Assembly (NCBI GenBank): GCA_002405435.1 | Contig: DHLU01000111.1 | Span: 12,867-26,517, forward strand | Direction of reading: 5' to 3' | Source of the DNA: Flavobacteriales bacterium UBA4660 | GTDB taxonomy: Bacteria; Bacteroidota; Bacteroidia; Flavobacteriales_D; Sanyastnellaceae | Length of the DNA stretch: 13,651 nt | Part shown: in pieces, positions 5,580 to 12,853 of the stretch | How positions within the stretch are numbered: the stretch's first letter is position 1 | Layout: every line of letters starts with the position of its first letter | The notes under the pieces: model-generated | What the model saw: the letters and a program-made list of their open reading frames with translations, nothing else | What the model was told of the DNA's origin: nothing | Database searches by the model: none | Position numbers and translations under genes: made by a program

Positions 5580-7481
5580 TCACATGCCTTCGACCTCGGT
5601 CGAGCAGTTACCTGTGCCGAAGTAAGACATCAGCAGAAGCAAATCACCCACATTGACCACTGAGGCGCCCGGTGTAGCCGCATAATCGCCGTCGCAGTAA
5701 TAGCCGGGCTCTGAAACACAACCGAAGAGGCCAAGGAACAGGATCAGGTCGCTCACGTTGACACAAAAATCCTGCGTGAGGTCTCCGGGCACGGTTACAA
5801 AAATTTCTTTCTCCTGGGTAGTTCCTATGTCGCCGCTGGCATCGCGCATCCTCACATACAATTTATGCAGACCGAGCGAAGTGCCCTCCAGGTTGATGTT
5901 GTACTCCTCCTCCCACGTAGTGCCAGTAGCCGGGAATACGGTACCTGCTCCATAGCCTGGATCTTCGTCGAGAAAAAACTCTACCTGCTGGATATCGGGC
6001 TCAGGAGCCTCATCAGGCAACACGTAAATGGTGCGGCAAATGGTGGTGGAAAAACCGCCGTTTGCATCACTGCTGCGTATCGAAAGGCAATGCGGACCGG
6101 GAGCAAGTCCGGCAAGCGGCGCGGTGAACGTAATCTCCGACAAGGGGGAATCATTGGGGTTGAATTCAGCGAGGGCTGCCCCGAAGGAAGGGTCGTCGTC
6201 AATAAAAAACTCAATACGGGTGACATTGGGCACCTGGTCATCGGCCTTCACCTGAAAATCCGACTCGCGCGAATGGCTCCACCGGCCATCTGATTGCCTG
6301 ACCCGGTAGACGATACGGTGAAACCCATTGGCCAGGCCACCGGTGTTAACGGCAAAGCATGCCGTGCCTGAGACTCCGGAAACAGCAAAAGGTGTTCCGT
6401 TGCCAGGTCCGGGCTCGGTATCGATAAAGTACTCGCCGCCGTTCATGGCAATGGCGTCGGGAGAAACGAAACTGACTGTCACACAACCGGCCTGACCGGA
6501 AACGAAACAGGGCGGTACGACCCCGAAATTGAGATAGGGCAAATCGAGGCCGCTCAGGATATACGGATCAGCGCCGCCAAACATGCCCACCTGTCCGCCG
6601 TCTTCCGCAATTCCGAGTGCAGGCGACAATGCGGACACCAGCCATTGGCTATCTCCCGCAGGTGTGGCGCCGGCAAAAAAACTGAACGGGTTGGCGTCAA
6701 ATACGTTGGAGAATCCGGTTATAGATCCCTGAGGCACATTGAGCCCTGCCGAAAACAGGTTGTTGTTAAAAACGCTGCCCGCGTAGTTGACCAGCTGTGT
6801 CAGATAAAAGATGTTATTGACGAGTAAAGAATTGCCCGGGCTGCATGTGCCGTCAGAGAAAGTGTTGTAAGAAAAAATTGTATTGCCCGAAGCAGCAGAC
6901 TCCACGATGAGTCGGTCTTGAAATGGTGGTGAAGCCGACCCGAAAAAATTGTTGCTGAAGGCGAGATTAAAACAACCCGACAGGCTCAGGGCCGTCTGGC
7001 CGGGCGGCGCAGCGAAATAATTTTTTCTGAAGGCGCTGAATGCACAGTTGTTAAGCATGGCACGGCCGATTCTGCAGTGCGCTACGGTGAAGGGATTTCC
7101 ACTCACCATCAGCAGCCTGACCGAAAGCCCGCTCAGCGTAGTACCCGCAGCCGAAGGCGTCAGGATAAGCGCATCAAATTCGGGTACCGCCATACCATCT
7201 GCATACACCACATTTTCGGAGAGGAAATAGCCCGTTCCGAAGAAGTGCAGTTTCTTATCAACGGTCACGGGCGGAAAAGGCGACAGCAAATCCGCACCAC
7301 CGCTGCCGGCGATGCCTTCGATATAAAGGGTATCTCCGGGCTGCGCAGCCGCTATCGCTGCTGCCGGATCGTGGAAAGGCGTCAGGCTAAAAAGGTCGGG
7401 GTTCACCCTGAGGACCGCAGCACCGGCGTCTGAGACCGCCCCAAGCAGCATCAGCGCAATGGAAAATTTCAGGGAGTTCAT
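5580..7481 (-). CDS. Secreted parallel beta-helix protein with three EYFID-type repeats and a C-terminal dockerin-like domain
   Basis: A 633-residue exported protein of unknown function. A signal peptide (residues 1 to about 22, ending SDAGAA) is followed by a parallel beta-helix region (about 25-315) with short N-N-x-F/I-F turns such as SNNFFG (176-181), VNNIFY (221-226) and FNNNLF (238-243). Three repeats of about 63 residues follow (349-411, 423-488, 500-562). Each begins EYFID/EFFID/EFFLD plus an acidic, Gly-rich turn, and ends with a G-x-H-x-L/I-x-x-R strand. Residues 566-626 form a dockerin-like duplication (GDLTQDFCVNVSDLILFLG, then VVNVGDLLLLMSYFG) with four cysteines. The frame is open to 7625, but I start at the ATG at 7479-7481 because it gives the signal peptide and lies 11 bases after the stop of the upstream paralogue. 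The two share GYFLSEN and GMFGGADPY-type segments. A surface or extracellular role is likely; no enzymatic motif is seen. Confidence 0.85.
   Translation of the reverse strand: MNSLKFSIALMLLGAVSDAGAAVLRVNPDLFSLTPFHDPAAAIAAAQPGDTLYIEGIAGSGGADLLSPFPPVTVDKKLHFFGTGYFLSENVVYADGMAVPEFDALILTPSAAGTTLSGLSVRLLMVSGNPFTVAHCRIGRAMLNNCAFSAFRKNYFAAPPGQTALSLSGCFNLAFSNNFFGSASPPFQDRLIVESAASGNTIFSYNTFSDGTCSPGNSLLVNNIFYLTQLVNYAGSVFNNNLFSAGLNVPQGSITGFSNVFDANPFSFFAGATPAGDSQWLVSALSPALGIAEDGGQVGMFGGADPYILSGLDLPYLNFGVVPPCFVSGQAGCVTVSFVSPDAIAMNGGEYFIDTEPGPGNGTPFAVSGVSGTACFAVNTGGLANGFHRIVYRVRQSDGRWSHSRESDFQVKADDQVPNVTRIEFFIDDDPSFGAALAEFNPNDSPLSEITFTAPLAGLAPGPHCLSIRSSDANGGFSTTICRTIYVLPDEAPEPDIQQVEFFLDEDPGYGAGTVFPATGTTWEEEYNINLEGTSLGLHKLYVRMRDASGDIGTTQEKEIFVTVPGDLTQDFCVNVSDLILFLGLFGCVSEPGYYCDGDYAATPGASVVNVGDLLLLMSYFGTGNCSTEVEGM
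5796..6437 (-). repeat. Three protein-level repeats (EYFID module) in the beta-helix/dockerin-like protein
   Basis: Repeat 1 (residues 349-411) opens GEYFIDTEPGPGNGTPF. Repeat 2 (423-488) opens IEFFIDDDPSFGAALAEF. Repeat 3 (500-562) opens VEFFLDEDPGYGAGTVF. Each closes with G-x-H-x-L/I and an arginine strand (GFHRIVYRVR, GPHCLSIRS, GLHKLYVRMR), then a G-x-W/F/I. The pattern suggests Ig-like beta modules with an acidic, possibly calcium-binding, opening turn. I know similar EYFID-D-P-G repeats in Bacteroidota secreted proteins but no established function. Confidence 0.75.
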
Positions 7482-7492
7482 GGGGCTGCGGT

Positions 7493-8551
7493 TTAGTTTC
7501 TTGCTTTTGATTTGACAGTAACCGTTACACCACCCGATTGGGTGCCTGTACTTTGGGTTTGGTAAAACCATGTACTGGGTATGGGCGGCATACCGCTGGC
7601 CTTGTAGGGTGCAGCTCCTCCCCACATACCCATGTCTTTACCGTCGGCCCCGCCCAGTACCGCCGGATTACCACCTGACACCGAAATACCCGGATTGGTT
7701 TCAAGCCTGTACTTGATATCCGGACTGGGATTCATCGAGAAGCATACAATCGAATCGGGCAGGTAACTCGAACTGGCATAATTGAAATTGGTGACACCCC
7801 CGTAGAAGGTGTTGAGGAAGTTTAGGTTGCTCAGGTTGTGGCTCACGGTGAGGTTAGAAGAATTGACCGTATCAATAATTCCGAAAAAGAAGAGGTTGTT
7901 TTGTACCGTGGCATTCCTGATCTGGTTTTTCGGATTGCCATAAAAAATATTGTTAATCACCAGTCCGGTCCCATTGTCAACCCGCAGGGAATAATCCGCC
8001 GAAGAAGTATTGTTGTTTCTCAACAGGTTGTTGGCCAGCACATAGTTGGTGCCGTTGTAGATCCTGACGGCCTCTGTCTCATTCACATCAATAAAACACT
8101 GGTTGATATTCGGATTGAGCACCGCGCCGGCCTGGCCGACAAAAACCTGCCCGGTAATGCGGCAGCGGCTCAACGTGATGTTGTTGGCGTTAATATAGAC
8201 ATCTCCCAATTCGAAACCCTGAATGACCGAACCTTCGCTGCCGGCGTTAAAGGTGACGACAGGAATGTGCGCGGGCCGTGCATCGGCCTGGGTGCTGTCG
8301 AGTGCGAGGTTTTCCGAAAGGAAATAACCCGGACCGTACACCGAGAGTTTTTTGGTAAATACCGGTGAGTCGTAATTGACATTGCTGTGGTCTGCAATGA
8401 GGATATCGTTCACGGCGGCTGCTGTCTGTGCAGCAGCGAAGGATACGTAGACGTTTGTGCCAGTGGCACCTGAGTTGTTTACCCGCAGGCGATTCTGGCC
8501 CCACAGCGAAGCGGCGGGCACCACCAGCAGCAATAGCAGCATTCGTTTCAT
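7493..8551 (-). CDS. Secreted parallel beta-helix repeat protein
   Basis: A 352-residue exported protein with a clear signal peptide (MKRMLLLLLVVPAASLWGQ, residues 1-19). The body is a parallel beta-helix. Short strands are separated by Asn-rich turns such as NANNITLSRCRITG (121-134), VLANNLLRNNN (171-181), VINNIFYG (198-205) and VQNNLFFFG (216-224). The segments GPGYFLSEN (73-81) and MGMWGGAAPYKASG (307-320) match GTGYFLSEN and VGMFGGADPYILSG of the downstream protein, so the two are paralogues, probably from a tandem duplication. This copy stops at a Val-rich strand and a basic tail (VTVTVKSKARN), and lacks the EYFID repeats and the dockerin-like domain. I see no catalytic triad of a known polysaccharide lyase. 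It is the first gene of a two-gene operon with a good promoter about 30 bases upstream. Function is unknown; surface carbohydrate binding or adhesion is possible but not shown. Confidence 0.83.
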   Translation of the reverse strand: MKRMLLLLLVVPAASLWGQNRLRVNNSGATGTNVYVSFAAAQTAAAVNDILIADHSNVNYDSPVFTKKLSVYGPGYFLSENLALDSTQADARPAHIPVVTFNAGSEGSVIQGFELGDVYINANNITLSRCRITGQVFVGQAGAVLNPNINQCFIDVNETEAVRIYNGTNYVLANNLLRNNNTSSADYSLRVDNGTGLVINNIFYGNPKNQIRNATVQNNLFFFGIIDTVNSSNLTVSHNLSNLNFLNTFYGGVTNFNYASSSYLPDSIVCFSMNPSPDIKYRLETNPGISVSGGNPAVLGGADGKDMGMWGGAAPYKASGMPPIPSTWFYQTQSTGTQSGGVTVTVKSKARN

Positions 8552-8581
8552 GGCGTTGCGTGTTGCGATTTAGAACCAGTG

Positions 8582-8610
8582 CAAAATAGTGTCGACGGCA
8601 CCACAGTCAA
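8582..8610 (-). promoter_or_regulatory. Promoter of the beta-helix operon
   Basis: On the minus strand, TTG (8608-8610) and TATTTTG (8582-8588) are separated by 19 bases, fitting the Bacteroidota -33/-7 pattern (TTTG, 19-21 bases, TAnnTTTG) except that the -7 box is one base short. The same stretch also reads as a sigma70-like TTGACT, 16 bases, TATTTT. The -7 box ends 30 bases before the ATG at 8551, predicting a leader of about 20-25 nt. Confidence 0.6.
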
Positions 8611-8676
8611 GCCGGTGGATGAGAATTTGGCGGCATTTTCTGAATACGCGGCATCGTCAGCCGGATTGGCGGTCTG

Positions 8677-8705
8677 AAGGTCCCGCTCCAGCGCGGTATG
8701 ACCTT
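8677..8705. repeat. Interrupted inverted repeat between the divergent beta-helix operon and cyclase genes
   Basis: AAGGTC (8677-8682) pairs with GACCTT (8700-8705), and CCGC (8683-8686) pairs with GCGG (8693-8696). This leaves a 6-base loop and a 3-base bulge (TAT). The repeat ends 3 bases before the putative -7 box of the cyclase gene. It could be an operator for a dimeric regulator or an RNA hairpin; no T-run follows, so a terminator is less likely. Confidence 0.45.
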
Positions 8706-8708
8706 TCC

Positions 8709-8716
8709 TATCTTCG
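8709..8716 (+). promoter_or_regulatory. Putative -7 box of the propeller-adenylate cyclase gene
   Basis: TATCTTCG resembles TAnnTTTG and lies 24 bases before the ATG at 8741. The identical octamer occurs upstream of the DUF4294 gene on the other strand, which supports its being a real element in this genome. No TTG is seen at the expected -33 distance. Confidence 0.38.
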
Positions 8717-8740
8717 CCCTTTCTGCGATTACACATCCTT

Positions 8741-11700
8741 ATGAAGCCGCTGCTGCTGGCTTGTATGCTCGCCCCCATGGTTGCCGTGCAGGCCCAGGTA
8801 GCCTTCGATCCGCTGCGCAGCGAGGCCGTGCAGTGGGATACTGTTGCCTATACAATGTCTGCGCGGGAAGCCGGCGCCTGGTCATACGCGCCCGAAAAGC
8901 GAAAAAATTTCTCCTCTCTATCCCGCTACATAAACCTCGACGTATCCCAGGTCTTTTCTCTGTGCGTGGATTCTCGCCAGCAGGTTTGGATTGGCGGCGG
9001 AATGGGAGAGGTTGTGCGGTTCAACGGGCGCAGTTTTGACCACTTTCAGTTCAGCTCCTTTTCCGCCAATCCGGTCTACGACATTTTCGAGGATGCCTCC
9101 GGCGCCATGTGGTTCGGATCACTGGCCGATGGCTTAGTGAAATTTGACGGACACCAGTGCCTGTCACTGAAAGCCCCCTCCACCGCCGACCTGCCTGAGA
9201 TCGGGGTGTTTGATCTCCACCAGTCGCCCGATGGTGTGCTGTGGATCTGCACCAACGGAAATGGCATCATGGGCCTGCGCGGCGACCGGCTAATGCATGT
9301 GAAGGCTCCAGGGCCTCTGGCCGATCAGGCTGTTACCTGCGCGGCGACCGGAGAAGACGGAACCCTCTGGTGCGGGTACTACACGGCGGGCCTCAGCGCG
9401 CTGTCGCCCGGCCGCGCGACACATTTTGGTCGGGAAGCAGGCCTCGCAGGCAACAAGGTTTTCTCTCTCTGCTTGTGGGAAGGCCATATGCTGGCGGGTA
9501 CCCGCAACGGCCTCTACGTATGTTCCGTTGACGCGGGCATTCGCCTGCTGCCTTGGTCAGAGGGGATTTTTGTGTTTGACATGGCTGAAGACAAAAACCA
9601 CGGGCTGTGGATTGCCACCAACGGAGCCGGACTGGTGCGCCTTTCGCCGACCGGGGGTACACATGCCCTGCTGCATCCTACCTGGTTTACAGAAGACGAC
9701 GGGCTCAGCAACAACCGGCTGCTGGATGTCGTATGTGATGCCGACGGCAACGTGTGGGCAGGCACTTTCGGCAGCGGTATCGCCCGGCACAGCCCTGATA
9801 TTTTTTCCAATTTCGATTCGCGAAGCGGACTGCCAGCCGACAAGGTCTGGTCATTGCTGCCGGTTAGCCCCGACGAACTCTGGGCCGGCACTTCACGCGG
9901 GGGACTTGCATCAGTGCGCGCAGATACCTGCAAAGCGCTGAAACCTGTGCGGGATATTCAAACAGGCGATATCCATGATATTGTGCGCCTCCGCAACGGC
10001 AGCATCGCTTTCAGCGTTTCCGGGCAAGGCCTGTACATCGGCAATGGATCTCGATGGAAAAAAATTCCTTTTTCAAAACGGCTGTCACTGCAGACCGTTT
10101 TAGACATCTGCGAAACCGACAGCCTCACAGGCTGGGAGTCGCCTGTGTTGTGCGCCTCCTTTAACGGACTGCTCGCCGTCGAAAACGACTCCCTGCAGCC
10201 GGCGCGTTTTGCCAACGGGAGCATGCCGCTGGATGTCAACCAGGTCGAGCCCGGGCCACATGGCACCTACTGGGTCGCCTCCAGTGACGGACTATGGTGT
10301 ATTCACCGCGAGCAGCCCGGTGACAGCCTCATGCGTTGCGTTCCCATGCCACAATCTTCCGGATTGCGCGGCCAGAAAATCACGGGCCTGCATGCATCTG
10401 AAGACCACCTCTATGCCGGCTCACAGGGCGCAGGCGTATGGATCTTTTCACACGATGACTTGCAGGATTGGCTCATTCACAAAGACACTGTATTCAATGC
10501 CATCCGCTGGAACGAAGCCGCAGGTATTAACTCTGATTATGTGTCGGCCGTATTTGTTGACAGCGGTAAGCATGTATGGATCGGCACCTCACATGGCATC
10601 AACCGGCTCGATGCGACCCAAGCCGCGCGGGCGCTTGACCCCAGCTTTACCGGTATCATTCCTTTTGAGCATTTTGGTATCAGTGCCGGATTGGTGAATC
10701 CGGAAGTGAGTTACCACCACGTGCTTGAAACAGCACGCGGACATGTGTGGTTTGCTACCAACAGTGCCCTGGCGCGATTCAACCCGGAAGCATACCACAG
10801 CGACAGCCAGCCGCCCGAAATCGACCTGACCGGACTGCGGCTTTACTTTGAACCGGTGGACTGGCAGCGCGACGAACGGCGTCGGCAAAACCCCTCTCCC
10901 ATCCGCCCGTATTTCAGCGGCTTCATGCAATACAGCCACTTCGTGCCCTTTCAGCCGTTGCCGGTGGCGCCCGTATTCAGTTACGATCTCAACCACCTGA
11001 CCTTTGAATTCGCTTCGCGCGACTGGAGCTTTAACCAGGAAGTAACGCACTACATCAAACTCGATGGTCTCGACGGACAATGGAATGCCATTCCTGCAGG
11101 AACCATCACCTATTCGGCGCTGGCCCCCGGAACGTACGTGCTGCGCTATAAAGCCATCAACGCAGCCGGACTGGAAAGCACTGAGCACCGCTTTGCCTTC
11201 ACCATCATGCCCCCGCTATGGAAAACACGCGGCTTCATGCTCGCCCTTGCCGCGTTGGCGGTTTCTATCCTCCTTGTGCTTTACAAGTGGCGGGTTCGGG
11301 CGCTGGAGCGCGACAAGAAAAACCTCGAAATCAAGGTAGCCGAGCGCACCGAAGAGTTGCGCGAAGAGCGTGACAAGTCAGACAACCTGCTGCTCAACAT
11401 CCTGCCGCTGCAAACCGCCATCGAACTCAAGGAAAAGGGCGAAGCCGCCACACGGGTCTATGACCATGCCTCTGTGCTGTTTACCGATTTTGAAGGTTTT
11501 ACCCGGCTGACCGGCACCATGGACAGCGATGCGCTCGTGCGCATACTAGACAATTACTTTAAAGCCTTTGACCGTATTTCATCACAGTACCGCATTGAAA
11601 AAATCAAGACCATCGGCGATGCATACATGTGTGCAAGCGGATTGTTTACGCCCAACCCCAGCCACGCCGCCGAGCTGGTGGCCTGCGGCCTGGCGTTTCT

Positions 11701-12079
11701 TCATGCTGTGGAAGCCATCAACCGCGAGCGCAGCCACCGGGGGGAAATACCCTGGCAGGTGCGCATCGGCATACACAGCGGACCGGTAATCGCCGGGGTG
11801 GTGGGTAAGAAAAAATTTGCTTATGACATCTGGGGCGATACCGTCAACCTCGCTTCACGGATGGAGAGTGCCGGAGAACCGGGTAAACTCAATGTCTCTG
11901 CCGCCACCGCTGATGCATGCGGTAGTTTTTTTGAATTTACCCCACGCGGACTGGTGCCCATCAAGGGACGGGGAAGCATGGAAATGTATTTTGTGCGTGG
12001 ATTTGCTGCGCCTTACCAATCTGCCGGCGAACCGCTGCTGCCCTCAGCCACTTTCAGGGATGCCGTTATGCGCTTTTGA
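8741..12079 (+). CDS. Transmembrane receptor adenylate cyclase: double propeller sensor, Y_Y_Y domain, class III cyclase
   Basis: A 1112-residue one-protein signalling receptor. It has a signal peptide (1-19, ending VQAQ) and 14 propeller blades (about 70-683) of the two-component-regulator propeller type, which is two seven-bladed propellers. A Y_Y_Y domain (about 747-823), one membrane helix (831-848), a basic and acidic signalling helix with SDNLLLNILP (880-889) and a C-terminal class III cyclase domain (about 905-1088) follow. Both metal aspartates are present (Asp916 in LFTDFEGFT, Asp960 in IGDAYM), 44 residues apart as in mammalian AC5 C1. Lys956 (IKTIG) and Asp1029 (YDIWGD) are the ATP-selecting pair; guanylate cyclases have Glu and Cys. 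Asn1036 and Arg1040 of the transition-state site are also present. It should therefore make cAMP as a homodimer in the cytoplasm when a periplasmic ligand binds. It is divergent from the beta-helix operon. Such sensors usually end in a histidine kinase or DNA-binding domain. The ligand is unknown. Confidence 0.92.
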   Translation: MKPLLLACMLAPMVAVQAQVAFDPLRSEAVQWDTVAYTMSAREAGAWSYAPEKRKNFSSLSRYINLDVSQVFSLCVDSRQQVWIGGGMGEVVRFNGRSFDHFQFSSFSANPVYDIFEDASGAMWFGSLADGLVKFDGHQCLSLKAPSTADLPEIGVFDLHQSPDGVLWICTNGNGIMGLRGDRLMHVKAPGPLADQAVTCAATGEDGTLWCGYYTAGLSALSPGRATHFGREAGLAGNKVFSLCLWEGHMLAGTRNGLYVCSVDAGIRLLPWSEGIFVFDMAEDKNHGLWIATNGAGLVRLSPTGGTHALLHPTWFTEDDGLSNNRLLDVVCDADGNVWAGTFGSGIARHSPDIFSNFDSRSGLPADKVWSLLPVSPDELWAGTSRGGLASVRADTCKALKPVRDIQTGDIHDIVRLRNGSIAFSVSGQGLYIGNGSRWKKIPFSKRLSLQTVLDICETDSLTGWESPVLCASFNGLLAVENDSLQPARFANGSMPLDVNQVEPGPHGTYWVASSDGLWCIHREQPGDSLMRCVPMPQSSGLRGQKITGLHASEDHLYAGSQGAGVWIFSHDDLQDWLIHKDTVFNAIRWNEAAGINSDYVSAVFVDSGKHVWIGTSHGINRLDATQAARALDPSFTGIIPFEHFGISAGLVNPEVSYHHVLETARGHVWFATNSALARFNPEAYHSDSQPPEIDLTGLRLYFEPVDWQRDERRRQNPSPIRPYFSGFMQYSHFVPFQPLPVAPVFSYDLNHLTFEFASRDWSFNQEVTHYIKLDGLDGQWNAIPAGTITYSALAPGTYVLRYKAINAAGLESTEHRFAFTIMPPLWKTRGFMLALAALAVSILLVLYKWRVRALERDKKNLEIKVAERTEELREERDKSDNLLLNILPLQTAIELKEKGEAATRVYDHASVLFTDFEGFTRLTGTMDSDALVRILDNYFKAFDRISSQYRIEKIKTIGDAYMCASGLFTPNPSHAAELVACGLAFLHAVEAINRERSHRGEIPWQVRIGIHSGPVIAGVVGKKKFAYDIWGDTVNLASRMESAGEPGKLNVSAATADACGSFFEFTPRGLVPIKGRGSMEMYFVRGFAAPYQSAGEPLLPSATFRDAVMRF
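8948..10789 (+). repeat. Fourteen propeller blades in the cyclase receptor
   Basis: Blades start near residues 71, 112, 156, 198, 240, 278, 327, 369, 411, 452, 499, 547, 601 and 656. The typical pattern is V-x-D/S-L/I, then D-x-x-G-x-x-W-x-G/A/C-T, then G-L/I and an aromatic or basic strand. Clear examples are EDASGAMWFGSLADGLVKF (117-135) and DADGNVWAGTFGSGIARHS (333-351). Blades 9-11 are the most degenerate. Confidence 0.75.
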
Positions 12080-12114
12080 TGGTTCCCCTGCAGCCATGCC
12101 GCAGGCAACGGACG

Positions 12115-12789
12115 TTAGTCTTTCCGCACCAGCTGGTTTTGCATGAAGGGATCGACGTGAAAAAGAGACACGGGGATATCACCAGACTCAATGCGGTCAA
12201 CGATGTTTTCAATCAGCAGGTCGTCTCCTTCGGGATTGTAATCGGTTTTCAGGTTGTGTCCGAAAAGCCTGGCGACACTCTGCCACATAAACGCGTTAAA
12301 ACGGCCTTTGAGCTGCCTGATCAGGTCGAATGAGGTTTCTCCTGTCTCGCGGTCAATGAGCTTGATAAGCAGTAGTCCTTCACTGACCGTCATGCGGCGA
12401 AGGTCTTTCTCAAACTGTCTTTTCATTTCCGCTTCTGCCAGGTTCAGCAACGCACGCCGCTCTCGTTCTTCATTGACCTCAAGAAACCGGGCTTCACACT
12501 GGGCCATGATATCTGCTGCAGCACGCGCGTAGGGGTAGACCTTGACCACACGTTGCTGCAAACGATCGTATTTCTGTTTCTTCTTCCGGTCGGGGGCCTG
12601 CTCGGTGCAGGTGGTGGTCGCCCAGGTTATGTAGATCAGGGTATCCTGAGAAGAAAAATAGATAAACCGGCTGAATTGTGGCGTACAGGTGCTGTCAACG
12701 AGCACGTATTCTGCCTGTGACCGCACCGATGCCGGAAACAGTTGTGCCACAGCGATTGACAATACCGGAAATACGCCTTTCAGAGCCAT
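12115..12789 (-). CDS. DUF4294 family exported protein
   Basis: A 224-residue protein with an N-terminal signal peptide (about 1-25, ending VRSQA). A Lys- and Arg-rich stretch (about 67-75) is followed by the conserved DUF4294 region (about 75-212), with segments such as RVVKVYPYARAAADIM, RRMTVSEGLLLIKLIDRETG, FNAFMWQSVARLFGHNLK, and DLLIENIVDRIESGDIPV near the end. I recognise these as the hallmark of a family widespread in Bacteroidota; its function is not established. The N-terminal half before residue 70 (EYVLVDSTCTPQFSR onward) is less familiar and contains two cysteines. The ATG at 12787-12789 gives the signal peptide. The gene lies downstream of the biotin carboxylase gene on the same strand, with 64 bases between and a probable promoter of its own. 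It converges on the cyclase gene with a 35-base gap. Confidence 0.88.
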   Translation of the reverse strand: MALKGVFPVLSIAVAQLFPASVRSQAEYVLVDSTCTPQFSRFIYFSSQDTLIYITWATTTCTEQAPDRKKKQKYDRLQQRVVKVYPYARAAADIMAQCEARFLEVNEERERRALLNLAEAEMKRQFEKDLRRMTVSEGLLLIKLIDRETGETSFDLIRQLKGRFNAFMWQSVARLFGHNLKTDYNPEGDDLLIENIVDRIESGDIPVSLFHVDPFMQNQLVRKD

Positions 12790-12841
12790 ATACTGCCGTT
12801 TATTCCTTTACAGGCGCTGGGATTAAAACCCCACGCTTTTA

Positions 12842-12849
12842 CGAAGATA
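12842..12849 (-). promoter_or_regulatory. Putative -7 box of the DUF4294 gene
   Basis: On the minus strand the sequence is TATCTTCG, the same octamer as upstream of the cyclase gene, 52 bases before the ATG. It lies just after the biotin carboxylase stop. A TTAACA inside the end of that gene lies 15 bases upstream of the box, closer than ideal, so the -33 element is unclear. Confidence 0.42.
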
Positions 12850-12853
12850 CAAT

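Noticed and set aside
7482..7625. A 48-codon upstream extension of the dockerin-like beta-helix protein
   Set aside because: It overlaps the end of the upstream paralogue and would bury the clear signal peptide that starts at the ATG at 7481.
10589..11188. A 199-codon open frame on the minus strand
   Set aside because: Antisense to the end of the propeller and the Y_Y_Y domain of the cyclase gene; no recognisable motif. It is a product of the GC-rich codon pattern.
12087..12105. A small hairpin (CCTGC ... GCAGG) between the convergent cyclase and DUF4294 genes, considered as a terminator
   Set aside because: Only five base pairs with a nine-base loop and no T-run on either strand.
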